From: Aporrectodea caliginosa
Taxonomy: Eukaryota; Annelida; Clitellata; Crassiclitellata; Lumbricidae
DNA: 64,000 bases
NCBI GenBank assembly: GCA_020284085.1
Contig: JACEVL010000056.1
Location: 186,001-250,000, forward strand
Direction of reading: 5' to 3'
The notes under the pieces are model-generated. The model was not told the DNA's origin, did no database searches, and saw only the letters and a program-made list of their open reading frames with translations. Every line of letters starts with the position of its first letter. Positions within the stretch are counted from its first letter, which is position 1. Positions 11,310 through 21,563 of the stretch are shown in pieces. Position numbers and translations under genes: made by a program.

Positions 11310-11744
11310 CCTGTACTCAATATACTTGCGGATAGAGAGTCAGTGATGGATAGCAGGAATGTAGCTTATACGACAAGAAAATAATTTAAACTCTCAGGAA
11401 GTAAATAGGTCATGTTTGTGAAAACACCACAGATAAAATAACATCGGATTTCATCATGCTTCATGCTTAAGCAAGTAAGTAATACCTTTGAAAATATCAA
11501 AATTAAATGATACCATATTTCATAATATTTTGGAATAAAATTTGGGGGGCCACTGGGGGCCACAACCTCAGTTGGGGGGCAAGTGCCCCCTGGCCCCCTG
11601 TAGAGCCGCCACTGATCGTCGTTATCATCATCATCTGCGGCAGCAGCAGGAACATCGAAATATGTTATTGATCGGAAATATAGAACATTACACGATATCA
11701 CAAATCACAAACATTGCACAATTAGCCGGGATATAAAAAGCAAC

Positions 11745-11830
11745 GAGAGAAAAAAACGAGAATATCTCGCTTGTAATTACACACACACACACACACGCAC
11801 ATGCATGCATACATACACACATATAATAAG
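11745..11830. repeat. CA microsatellite
   Basis: CA dinucleotides with an adjoining CATA/CATG stretch. Confidence 0.9.
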
Positions 11831-11934
11831 CAGCCAGAGAATCTAGCTTATATAATTATGGTCATCTGTTAGAAGAGACAACATGTGCACGATCGCAGTT
11901 GAAGAATAACTAAAACAGAGTCAGAACCAGAACG

Positions 11935-12020
11935 AATCGTAATCGTAATATCTCCAAACTTCTAAAGCGCCACTCGAAAGCCAAGCGCAGGGCAACAGCT
12001 TATTCACGAGCGCTGCACAA
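11935..12020 (-). mobile_element. LINE 3' end, family L-a (inverted copy)
   Basis: Reverse complement of the 3' terminal segment at 12850-12925: CGTAATCGTAATATCTCCAA, then CTTCTAAAGCGCCACTCG and GCCAAGCGCAGGGCAACAGC. It lies about 0.8 kb from the direct copy, in opposite orientation. Confidence 0.75.
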
Positions 12021-12159
12021 CGAAGATTGAAATAAGCTCCATGTTCAAACCGTACATAAGTTAAACTAAAAAATAAAGTAGTAAAATGATCACGCGCACG
12101 CTCGCACACACGCGCACAATATTTATTTATAATTACAGACAAATTTTACCTAACTATAG

Positions 12160-12240
12160 ACCACTCGGGTGGTGCCAGACCGAGGCCTGGATAAAGGAGG
12201 AGGGCGACGCTATTCATCATCATTATGACACAGCATCGTT
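12160..12240 (+). repeat. Unclassified interspersed repeat, family R
   Basis: Core CCTGGATAAAGGAGGAGGGC followed by GACGCTATTCATC. The same core recurs at 34240-34345 (plus) and 36595-36745 (minus), so it is an interspersed family. Class unknown; it could be a SINE body. Confidence 0.6.
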
Positions 12241-12514
12241 TAGAACTTCCTGCTGATGCAGTCAACTAAATATTCATTGGCATTTTCGCATAGATTATAA
12301 GGCCACCGAGGAGGACGAGGTATATGTATACCATGTCCACACAGTCTGCAGACAATGTCTAATGTGATTATATATGCACATGACGGACCCAAGGGATTTT
12401 CTGAAAGTAACGATGGCGTATTATAATGGCTTAACGATCAGTCGCAACAAGGCTAATGTATTCAATGTGGGTGAAGTATTACTCCGCTGCAATAACACTT
12501 TACATGTGGGGGAG

Positions 12515-12720
12515 GGGCCGTGGCGCATTGGATAACATCTGGCAAACATGACCGAGAGGTACCGAGTTCGAGACCCCGTTGGGCTAGATATGCTTTTGTG
12601 TTTGCAGGCTGTCTGTTCTGTTAGTAGTTAAGATTTGTGTCTTGTGAATTGCATAATTGTACACTGTAACCGGTTGCGGTGTGTCAACCGGATTGTTGAA
12701 TAAACGAAAATATATTATTA
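12515..12720 (+). mobile_element. tRNA-derived SINE, family B, copy 1
   Basis: Head GGCCGTGGCGCATTGGATAA (A-box side) and GAGTTCGAGACCC (B box), then a body with CAGGCTGTCTGTTCTGTTAG and the 3' end GTTGAATAAACGAAAATATA. A second copy at 35436-35635 matches over the full length, which defines the family. Confidence 0.85.
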
Positions 12721-12932
12721 TGTACCTTCCAACTCTCGACCTAAATGACATCCACCACAGCAGTCTGACTCTGACCCCTCTGATCCTCTGGAAACCGGAC
12801 TCGGACCTCCTCGGACTACTCTTTTGACAACCCTTCTGACTAGACGCAGCGGAATAAGCTGGTGCCCTGCGCTTGGCTTTCGAGTGGCGCTTTAGAAGTT
12901 TGGAGATTACGATTACGATTACAATATATACT
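12721..12932 (+). mobile_element. LINE 3' end, family L-a
   Basis: Abuts the SINE. It matches the 3050-3295 copy (CTCTGATCCTC...GGTGCCCTGCGCTTGGCT...GTGGCGCTTTAGAAGTTT) and ends in ATTACG tandem units, as expected for a target-primed LINE tail. Confidence 0.75.
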
Positions 12933-13500
12933 TAAACGGTTACTTCAGTGTATACAGTGTGTGGTACTTTTACTTCGTTAATGATCAACACTGGAGAACG
13001 CGGAGGTAGGTACTACAAAGGGGTTATTATGGTGGGTAATTGTCTTTAGGTTGGGGGAAATGGAAAGGCAGCTTTGGGATGGAAGAGGGTAAGATATCTT
13101 GATTATGTATACAGCATACATGAAGTTGTTCAGACTTGGCAGTTAGGGCTAATTTCATGGATGTAAAAAGGGAAATCTGCTATGCTGCTATTCTATGCTA
13201 TGCTTCTTTATATAATTTCGATTAGGGCCATAATTCTTGAAAAACTAGGCCCATGTGTGCCATGAGGCGAAAACCTATTATAAAAAAACGTATGCACCCT
13301 GGACTAGATGAAAGAACTTCCTCCCGTTATACAGACTCTAATGCCTCACCCTATGTCTCATGCAGTATATCGGTGTTTATCCTGCAAAGATGTAGAGCCT
13401 ATTGCACCCGCTGGAATACATCGGCCAATACATCAGTTTACCCGGAGCGACCCTACATCCTGGTTTAGTTTACCATGTACACCTATGAACGCCAACGGCC
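12933..13500. other. Unique non-coding stretch
   Basis: Two overlapping 71-codon frames (13253-13523) do not resemble any domain I know. Nothing else supported. Confidence 0.3.
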
Positions 13501-14470
13501 CCAGCGGACACCCCGACCTTTAGCGGGAACTCTCCACTGACCCGTCCGTCCGTCCGTGTCCCTTGTCGCAGTTTACGTACCCGCTCCACCCCTCCACTCC
13601 CCTGTCCGGCTCCTTACGCGGCACCAGACCCCCGCGCGATACATTAGCCGGTGCGCAATTAAAGGTTAATACGAGCCTCCTACGTGTGTTTTACGGACTC
13701 GGCAGGTCCGTCCGCGCGTCCGGCCTCGCCAGGGTCCGGTGCGGGATATAAAGTATATTAGAAGCGCCGTCGATGGAATATTTCCCCGCGGACTTATCTC
13801 TCGCCGACCGCCCTGTTCATATCGGGTGTATAATTGCCGGGCTGATATTCCCGACGGTCCCGTTTGTATACGACGCCTATCTGCTGATGACGCGGCGGAT
13901 AGCGAGAATGGGCCGCGTCACAATTGACTTATGGTTTCCAATAACGACGACCGCAAATTCTACGGAGGCGCGCGCGGCTTGAATCCATGCATTATGGAGC
14001 ACGAAGAGGCCCGAGCACCCGGCGCTAACCTAGTTGACTCAGCCGTTGGGCGCTGACGAGGAGGGCTTCACCACCATACACAATATCATTATGGAGTTTT
14101 TGGGCCGAAAGAGTAATACAGTAATAAACGATAGAGCGACGTTATGACTACGTGAAGCACACACACGCTCGCTCTCTCTCGCGATCGCGATCGCCGGCTT
14201 TGTATATATATACGCGTGCGGCGGCGGCAACGTTATTAGGAAAGTCCTTTCCAGTAAATCGCTACACGCGGGGATATTAATGATATTATGTTTAGGGTCG
14301 GACTCGTGGAAGTTATTTGATATAACAGACCGCCTAAGTGGCAAATAGATGCGACGTCGCAGCCGGGCATTTACGAGTAAATCTCGCGATATCTCGAGTA
14401 AATCTCGCGATATTTCAGCGTTTGTGGCCATATTGGAATGAAGGTGGAAAACGCGTTCGTTAAAATTCAT
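13500..14470. promoter_or_regulatory. CpG-rich non-coding block (possible promoter or enhancer)
   Basis: About 950 bp with many CpG and GCGC/CGCG strings in an otherwise AT-rich, CpG-poor window. It contains a TATAAAG at 13746, GC boxes, ATTA-type homeodomain core sites and the doubled string GAGTAAATCTCGCGATAT (about 14370-14412). No gene starts nearby: the protocadherin starts 7 kb to the left and the zinc-finger gene ends 7 kb to the right. A regulatory role is inference from composition only; a GC-rich transposon remnant is the alternative. Confidence 0.35.
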
Positions 14471-15590
14471 AATACCGAGTTGGATTATCTAACATTTAAT
14501 CAGTTGCATTATCAGTCAAATCTGCTTTCAGTCGTGTGCGGAGCGTACAGTTAGCACTGCGTGTGCTGTTCGATGTCTAAAATATATTATAGGGAATTAT
14601 TTGCCTTCTGTGATATATACTCCTGTGCATACGTGGACTCTCAAAGGATTTGAGAGAGTTACGATTCGAAACCAAAACGCATGAGATAACATGAATATGT
14701 ATGCACATGTTTAGCACAATTCAGTGAATGATAACCGTAGCCTACGTTATGGACTGTTTTTGAAAAGCCACGCACGACCAAAGCAAAGCAAAGTCTGCAA
14801 CTCTGCATGAGTCATACATGGCCAGGCGTAGAGGTCAAAATGAAGTGAATATTGAACGCATTTCACTTTAATACAACAGGTGAAATAACGGTGTAGCCTA
14901 ATACAGCGGATGCTCGAAAATTTCAATTTCCTCTGTCAACGTTGTCATACAGTGAAGAACTTAGCATCGTCTGGTTAAAAGCAAATTAGAATATTATTTT
15001 TAAGAAATAAAGTCTTAAAGTAACCATGCATAGACCTACAAATGTGAGATATCAGAAATGTACAAAAACACATTTTTTTACCTATTTCCATTAAAATCTG
15101 AAAATCAGCAAAAACGACTTCTGATCATAGTTTGCTGGTTTCCCATCCGACTCATTTTGACTCCCTGTGTCACTTTTAAGAATATATATAGACTATCGAA
15201 CGCCCAAAACATACCTATACATGATTATGTCATATGAAAAACTCCACAGCATTCGTGTAGGCTACGTATTTTTGTAAGAACATTGTATGCATGCACTTAT
15301 GTATGCCTTTGCATGTAGGCCTATGTATGTTATGCACGTAAATGTATGTCCATGTATGACTGATGTCAGTATACATGCCAGTATATAGCGACTTTAATTA
15401 TCTAATAAATGGGTAGCATATTGCCAAAAATTATAGTTTATAGCCTATTTATATAAAATGATATACAGTATATTATATATATATATATATGGCTTATATA
15501 CGCCTGCGTTGTGTACATGGATACATAGACATATTATGCGATGGATATTCATCAGAACATGTTTACAATTTGTGATCTAATCAGAAACAG
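14471..15590. other. AT-rich intergenic DNA
   Basis: No exon recognised. Degenerate ATGT stretch at about 15290-15380 and a TA run near 15475. Confidence 0.4.
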
Positions 15591-15880
15591 ATGATGCCCA
15601 CAATGCCTCCTCCTCTTCCTCCTGCTGCTGCTGCTCTTCCTAATACACAAGACATCAACGATCGACTCTGCCATCATAAAAAACAGCAGGCAGCCGCCGC
15701 CGCCGCCTTGTTCTATACGAGGCCGCTTGGGATAATTCATCCACCGCTCCCCTACCACTACTCCCCAACCCCACACTCCCCTATACGAAGAAGAACAGGA
15801 AACGCTTTGAAAGTTGCGTCTCAAGTGAACGTCACCTGGGACAGCAACTGTTGCTGCTCATCACTTGACTTGCCTCTGTA
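15591..15880. other. Trinucleotide-rich spacer
   Basis: Short CTG (about 15620) and GCC (about 15690) runs make open frames on both strands. No known domain or splice structure seen. Confidence 0.3.
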
Positions 15881-15884
15881 GACT

Positions 15885-15886
15885 GG

Positions 15887-15928
<42 letters not shown>

Positions 15929-16395
15929 GTCTGTCTGTCCGCTTCTGTCTGCCTGCTCGTCTGTCTATTTGTCTGTCTGTCCACCTCTGTTTTCCTGCTC
16001 GTCTGTCTGGCTGTCTGTCTGCACGGCTGTTGTCAGCTGTACATGGCCATTGTTTATTTGGGTGTATGCTTGTCTCCTTGCCTGCCTGCATGGCTGCAGC
16101 TGTCCGCCTATTGTGTTTGTGTGTGCTTGGATGGCTGTTTGCATGCCTGGCTGTCTATCTGCCTATACTGTGTGCTCGTTTGGCTGTCTGTCTATCTGTC
16201 TGTCTGTCTGCACGGCTGTAACAGTTGTCAGCTCTACATGGCCATTGCGTGTTCGTTTGGGTGTATGCTTGTCTGCCTGCCTGGTTGTCCGCCTATTGTG
16301 TACTCCTTTGGCTGTCTGTATGTCTGGCTGTCTATCTGCCTACTATGTCCTCGTTTGGCTGTCTGTTTGTCTGTACGTCTGCCTGCCTGCTATAG
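15885..16395. repeat. CTGT/TGCC-type degenerate microsatellite
   Basis: CTGT tetranucleotides decaying into GTCTGCCTG variants over 500 bp. At a larger scale, segments of about 190 bp with GCACGGCTGT...CAGCT(G/C)TACATGGCCATTG occur twice (about 16020 and 16210), so it has been partly re-duplicated. Confidence 0.9.
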
Positions 16396-16935
16396 CGGGT
16401 CGCGCCACTAGAGCCTTGGTCTATAATGCACCAACGCGTTCTATTATCATCAGGTGTTTCTGAAGACAGAGCGAGATGAGATTAGTCTGAATGGAGTCCA
16501 CTGGGTCGAAGGGAGAAAAGCCAACGGAGGATTAATGCTCATCGACAAAATAATAGATATAGATAGACTGGCTTTGTCATGTTAACAGTAAATGAATAAC
16601 GCATTCCTGTGCATTAAAATGGGGCTTGGCGACGTGGATGCGCTGCTGGCAGGCACTGAACGTTATTACGCAGGGAGACGTTAGTTAATGGTTAGATGGA
16701 TGGAATACTAATAGGTCATATGGTGCAACTCAGTCCTACGTTCCTTCAGGGTCAGTAAATTGAAAAGGAAAGACAGTAGGACTAAATCCGAATCTGAGGT
16801 GGGACGCTTCTTCACCCCCCCTCCCTCCAGGGAACTGAATGGAGTTATGGAGTTTCCCTCTATAAGGAAGTTACATGTCGACAACAGATTGGTGATTGGA
16901 ACAAGTTAATGTCAATAAGTCAATTATCTTTTCTG
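16396..16935. other. Unique spacer, nothing recognised
   Basis: No supported feature on either strand. Confidence 0.3.
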
Positions 16936-16939
16936 ATCA

Positions 16940-17355
16940 ATTGTTCGACAGAGAGACATAGACAGAAAGACAGACAGACAGAGACAGAAAGACACAGACA
17001 GACAGACAGAGATAGAAAGACAGAGACAGACAGAAAGACATAGAGCCAGATATAGAAAGACACGGACAGACAGACAGATATAGAAAAACAGAGACAGACA
17101 GACAGACAGACAGACAGAGAGCCAGAGACATAGACCAAGACAGACAGAGACAGACAGAAACAGAAAGACATAAAGACATACAGAGACAGAAAGACAGAGA
17201 CAAGGACAGATAGACAGACAGAGAAAGAAATACAGAGACAGACAGAAAGACAAAGTTAGACAGACCGACAGAAACACAGACAGACAGAGAAAAACAGACA
17301 GAGACATGCAGACAGAGAGAAAAACAGACAGACAGAGACAGACCGAGATAGATCA
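16940..17355. repeat. GACA/GAAA microsatellite
   Basis: GACA tetranucleotides with GAGACA and GAAAGACA variants over about 415 bp. Leucine/serine-rich minus-strand frames are artefacts. Confidence 0.95.
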
Positions 17356-17839
17356 ACAACAATAAAAACTGTGATATCAACTTCAATAAGTCGGCCACTG
17401 GTGACATTTCTTGTTATCCGAGCTCTGTTTGTTTGTTCGCGAGGTTTTTGTTGCCAATGACGTTCAGAGTCATTTAGACAATAGCATTGTCACCGCCTCC
17501 GAGTATTTTCCATGGAAACGACGTCATAAAAACGGTTGATTGCAATTTTAAATAAGTCTACATCTAACTTCAATAACATCATGATGACAATGACATTATA
17601 TCAAATTCAATAACATTATGAAGTTACCGCTGTTGCTTAATGCCTATACTTCGTCGGCATTGTCACGTGAAATTTCGGTTATATCAAGAGGAGTTAATAT
17701 ATTCACCGAGACCCAGTCTCTAGACAAGGTCTGAAAACTATATTTACATGACAGAAAGACATTTATCTACCCATTCGGCACCATTTAAATCATTATTAGT
17801 AACTATTATTTATTACTATTACGCAGTTATTAAGCACCA
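17356..17839. other. Intergenic DNA with a few CTTCAATAACAT repeats
   Basis: A CTTCAATAACAT unit near 17565-17640 resembles the degenerate array at 20560-20950. Nothing else is supported. Confidence 0.35.
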
Positions 17840-18009
17840 CTAAAAAGAGCCAAACGCCTAGGTTACCTAGAGCAATCCTTTCCAACAGTCTCTGAACTTG
17901 CCAATATAGACGATGCAAAACTCCTTTTCTCCATATTGCATAACCCCAAGCATGTACTTCACCAACTCCTACCTCCACTCCGAACCCTCTCCTCTCACCA
18001 ATAAGCCAG

Positions 18010-18395
18010 TTCATCTTTAGCAATGCGCATGCGCAACTATCTCCACTTTACTTCCGGTGATAGGTCACCGTTCATAAACAAACTGAATGGTGCCGGTAGC
18101 GATGTTGCTATGATCTACTTTGACGCAAATATTAGAAGATATTTGATTGCCACGAGTTCATGTTTAACTCGATGAAGTTGTCTTGTGGCATCTTTCTGTT
18201 ATAAATTTCTTCAAATCATCTACATTCCATCGATTAAAGTCGTCCACTTTGAACGATTCGTCTAAGCTATCCGCCATGTTTCGCTTTGTTTATGAACGGG
18301 GAACATAGACATCTTACATTTAATATATGATGTCTATGGCGGGGAACTATCACTTTTCCCGTCATGCCTTGCGGGAAAAATAAAGCTGAAATAGC
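18010..18395. mobile_element. Insertion inside the LINE, carrying a SAP-like N-terminus
   Basis: This block separates the two LINE coding pieces. It holds a CATAGACAT...ATGTCTATG inverted repeat (18304-18338) and the short minus-strand SAP-like frame described at 18164-18277. I could not define its ends or a target duplication. Confidence 0.5.
18164..18277 (-). pseudogene. SAP-like N-terminal fragment, 37 codons
   Basis: Reads M-A-D-S, then VDDFNRWNVDDLKKFITERC and KTTSSS, ending TAA. The pattern W-x-V-x-x-L-K-x-F-x-x-x-R resembles the N-terminal SAP-like helix pair found in several transposon-associated invertebrate proteins. In intact relatives the next residues form a lysine-rich turn and a second helix; here a stop follows. 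A 21-bp string just upstream (18319-18339) also precedes the THAP remnant at 43371, suggesting both come from one element family. Confidence 0.4.
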
Positions 18396-18597
18396 TTATT
18401 AAGACCTAGAGCACACAACCATACTCTCCCACCCAAGGACAACTCTCAATTTATTCCCAAATCATTATATAAAAATATTTACTAGTTTATTCCAAGACTT
18501 TCTAATGCACTTTAATGATTCATTATCACTCATGTTAGCATTTCTGCGTTATTGTCAGATTGTTTTTCTCAATAAACGAATATATATACTACATACT

Positions 18598-18750
18598 GAC
18601 CAAGCATCAGTCGATAGTGCTGAGCAATTGTGCATGAAGACCTTGCTCACGGTCCATGTACGGTAACCGTCTCAGGGGAAGAGGCTCGAACCCGCACTCC
18701 TGCATTACAAGGTGAGGCTGTGAGCAGTCAACCAAACGGCTATATAGGCT
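18598..18750 (-). mobile_element. tRNA-derived SINE, family A
   Basis: Minus-strand head with a B-box-like GGTTCGAGCCTC and body CTTCATGCACAATTGCTCAG. Matches 22930-23102 (minus) and 39058-39252 (plus). Confidence 0.75.
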
Positions 18751-18831
18751 AATGTGTCCCACGGCTATACATGCGCATTTATCTTACCAGTATCTTTCTG
18801 GTAGAGGCAGTTCTTTGATTCTCTCAAGTAA

Positions 18832-19293
18832 GGGGCCGTCCATAAATGACGTCACGCACCTAGGGGAGGGGGTCGGAAATTTGTGACGATGTGTGACATG
18901 GGGGTGGGGGGGGTCTGAGTAGTGTGACGTCACACCAGGTCTATGTTATTAAATTTAACAATTAACAACAATTTAATTTTAATAACAACAGCACTAATTT
19001 TGAGGATTAAATTTTCATTATTTTCTTAATTATTTTAATATATACGGGCACCATTATTAATAATTTTCTAATTATTTCAATATTTGGTCACTGTAAGAAT
19101 TTAAAATATTCATGCTTTCGCTATTTGTTCCATGGAAGAGCATTTGCTTCGCCATGGAAATTGGTTTTAGGGGGGGTCAGAGCTTTGTGACGTCATTTTC
19201 AGAGGGGGTCTTACTTTTTGTGACGAAGTGTGACGAGGGGGGGGAGGGTTAAAAATCGGCAAAAATAGCGTGACGTCATTTATGGACGGCCCC
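18832..19293. mobile_element. MITE with long perfect TIRs and TAA target duplication
   Basis: Terminal inverted repeats GGGGCCGTCCATAAATGACG... of 26 bp are identical at both ends (18832-18857 and 19268-19293). Each end is flanked by TAA (18829-18831 and 19294-19296). A 3-bp TAA/TTA duplication is characteristic of PIF/Harbinger elements. There is no open frame, so it is non-autonomous. Internally G-rich near both ends. Confidence 0.9.
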
Positions 19294-19364
19294 TAAGACG
19301 TTCTGAAATGGGAAGGTTTCCTACATTAGATGGAGTTTAGTCAAAAGGAATTCTCCAAGAGGTC

Positions 19365-19725
19365 CAGGGATGGGCAAATTACTCTGGAAAATGTAGGCCT
19401 AATTGAATTACAAATTACTTTGGGACATGACATATAATTTCAAATTACAAAATAGGCCCTACATTGGAAAATGTGATTGAATTACAAATTATGTAATTTC
19501 AAGTAATTTCAATTAGCGGGGTACGTAATTTCAATTACGTAATTTCAATTACGTAATTTTCAATTAAGTAATTTCAATTACGTAATTTCAATTACGTAAA
19601 TTTCAATTAAGTAATTTCAATTACGTAATTTTAATTAAGTAATTTTAATTAAGTAATTTCAATTACGTAATTTCAATTACGTAATTTCAATTACGTAATC
19701 TCAATTACGGTACTGTCCATCCCTG
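19365..19725. mobile_element. hAT MITE with internal AATTACGT repeats
   Basis: Inverted ends CAGGGATGGGCA / TGTCCATCCCTG. The flanking 8-bp duplication is AAGAGGTC / AAGAGGTG (19357-19364 and 19726-19733, one mismatch). The interior is mostly AATTTCAATTACGT-type tandem units. Confidence 0.9.
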
Positions 19726-19733
19726 AAGAGGTG

Positions 19734-20124
19734 TTCATCTTCTGACAAACCCCACGTCACAGGAACTCGGTTATATTCAGTCCCTCAGTTGATCTTTAGA
19801 CGTGGAGCTTCTGGAAAGCCATGAAGACTATTATAATGTGACTATATATGACTCTTGATGCACAAATACTGAGTTACACGCAACTTTGAAGACATGCAAC
19901 CTGAAGTTCGATCATTCGAACGATCTATGGTAATGGAAATTAAACATTTACATAGCGCTGCTCAAAGAGCAAGATTAGATTATGTGCTCTCTGCGCTACC
20001 CGTACCCTATAATGATATTAAATGTCATTCAGAACTAGGACTATACCAGTTAGCAAAACAATGCACAGTAACTTTTGCTAACTGATGTATTATTCTTTTG
20101 TAATGACATCTAATATAGGCTATA
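19734..20124. other. Unique spacer, nothing recognised
   Basis: A 63-codon frame (19894-20085) has no recognisable domain. It may be LINE-derived because it leads directly into the LINE tail. Confidence 0.3.
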
Positions 20125-20200
20125 GATCAGAGAGCATCTCTGAGTAGACATCTTGAAGGGGCGCTATATAAAATTCAATTACATTACATTCAATTACAGT
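20125..20200 (+). mobile_element. LINE 3' tail, family L-b
   Basis: CTCTGAGTAGACATCTTGAA followed by GGGGCGCTATATAAA and ATTACA/CAATTACA tail units. Confidence 0.7.
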
Positions 20201-20559
20201 AAACTAAGTCACCTATGTAGGGCCCATGCACTCATGTAGAGACCAACCATTGGATCCTGTCAACAGTTCAAAGATATCACTATGTTCAGAGTCTCTACCA
20301 AGTGCTTGAAAGCCAAGGAAGGAGAAATAGTGAGTTTTGAGTCACTTTTTGAAGGAAGTGAATTTGAGCTATGAAGAGAGAGAGTGGCAGTCAAATCCAT
20401 CCTTGTTTTAGTTCAACTAATAGACTTTTACTCTGCCTCTCTGTATACGTATTTACAGTTTATGACTATTGTGCCGAATTATCATTCTTAGATATGCCGT
20501 GCTATTTAATTTAAATTATTTTAATTACACAATAAAATATTTAAATAACAAAACAAGTA

Positions 20560-20950
20560 ATGAAATCGCTATAAACTCCAATAACATCGTGTTATCTATT
20601 CCAGTAACATTGTATCAACTTCAACAACACATAAACTCTGCTAGCATTCTGACATCTACTCCAAGATATTATATAAACCTCAATAACATTACAACATCCA
20701 TTTCAGTAACATTATACCAACGTCAATAAAATTACTATATCAACTTCAATAACATTGTATCAACTTCCAACACCAACCATAGCATAGAAACACTATGATA
20801 TTAAGTCCAACAACACTCCGACATTTACTTCAATAGATTACATAAACTTCAATAACATTATATCTATTCCATTAACACTATGCCAACTTCAATAAAATTA
20901 ATTATGTCAAACCAGTAAAATGATATCACCTTCAATAAAAACAAGTTCTA
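20560..20950. repeat. Degenerate minisatellite (CTTCAATAACATTATATCAA)
   Basis: More than a dozen imperfect copies of a unit of about 26-30 bp, best seen at 20685-20770. It is old, given the divergence between units. Confidence 0.75.
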
Positions 20951-21325
20951 GTTTTAGGCATTACCACAGAAAGACAATCAGATGACTTGACTGAATGATA
21001 AGTCTGGGAATAAGGTTTTAAAGAATAAGTCTGACTAAGTACTGTGGCTGGCCACAGTTTAATGTTTTATAAACCATGAGCCCCAATTTGAAACAAATCC
21101 TGTACTGAACAGGAAGCCAATGCAAAAATTAGGAACAGAGGTCACATGTTCACATTTTGATGCGTTAGTTAGGAATTAGAATTACTGCTGAAAAGAACTG
21201 GAAGAGATGGCTTGTTTCTCTTGAGTCACAACCAACACCCGAGGTGCATAGGCAATGTTAGACCACAGCTGTTGATTACGCCAAGCATTGCAAAGACCCC
21301 TTGAACTAAATGCTAAAGGATGAGT
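20951..21325. other. Unique spacer, nothing recognised
   Basis: 3' flank of the zinc-finger gene. No exon or repeat supported. Confidence 0.3.
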
Positions 21326-21333
21326 CATTAATC

Positions 21334-21365
<32 letters not shown>

Positions 21366-21470
21366 TATTATTATTATTATCATAAAATTATTATTATTAT
21401 TCTAACTATTATCATCATCATAAAATTATTATCATTATCATTATTAGTAGCAGTAATAATGGTAGACAAC

Positions 21471-21506
<36 letters not shown>

Positions 21507-21515
21507 AAGTCAGAA
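21326..21515. repeat. ATT, ATC and GTA trinucleotide microsatellites
   Basis: ATT runs (21333-21400), ATC/ATT mixture, then a pure GTA run (21469-21505), 50 bp downstream of the zinc-finger stop codon. Confidence 0.95.
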
Positions 21516-21563
21516 TTTGTACGGAGGGGCTTTGCACATTCAGAGTTCATCCAGCAATGGATT

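Larger units (their letters stand above)
10067..11614. mobile_element. Composite hAT-type element with 8-bp target duplication
   Basis: Ends CAGTGGCG... and ...CGCCACTG, flanked by the perfect 8-bp direct repeat ATCGTCGT (10059-10066 and 11615-11622), as expected for hAT transposition. Subterminal G/C-runs (GGGGGGGCCAC near the left, GTGCCCCCTGGCCCC near the right) are also roughly inverted. The interior contains LINE pieces and two TA microsatellites and has no hAT transposase motif, so it is non-autonomous. Confidence 0.75.
17840..18597 (+). mobile_element. CR1/Jockey-type LINE 3' region, interrupted
   Basis: Plus strand reads DDAKLLFSILHNPKHVLHQLLPP (17908-17975, with neighbouring residues), a standard LINE ORF2 C-terminal motif. 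After an inserted block (about 18010-18395) the frame resumes as HNHTLPPKDNSQFIPKSLY (about 18415-18475). The 3' UTR ends CTCAATAAACGAATATATAT; the same 3' end occurs inverted at 54745-54830. Confidence 0.75.

Noticed and set aside
14039..14470. 143-codon minus-strand frame in the CpG-rich block
   Set aside because: No recognisable domain and composition shifts along its length; explained by few stop codons in CG-rich DNA.
15865..17407. Leucine/serine/cysteine-rich frames of 100-160 codons on both strands
   Set aside because: They lie on TGTC and GACA microsatellites and have no start context or domain.
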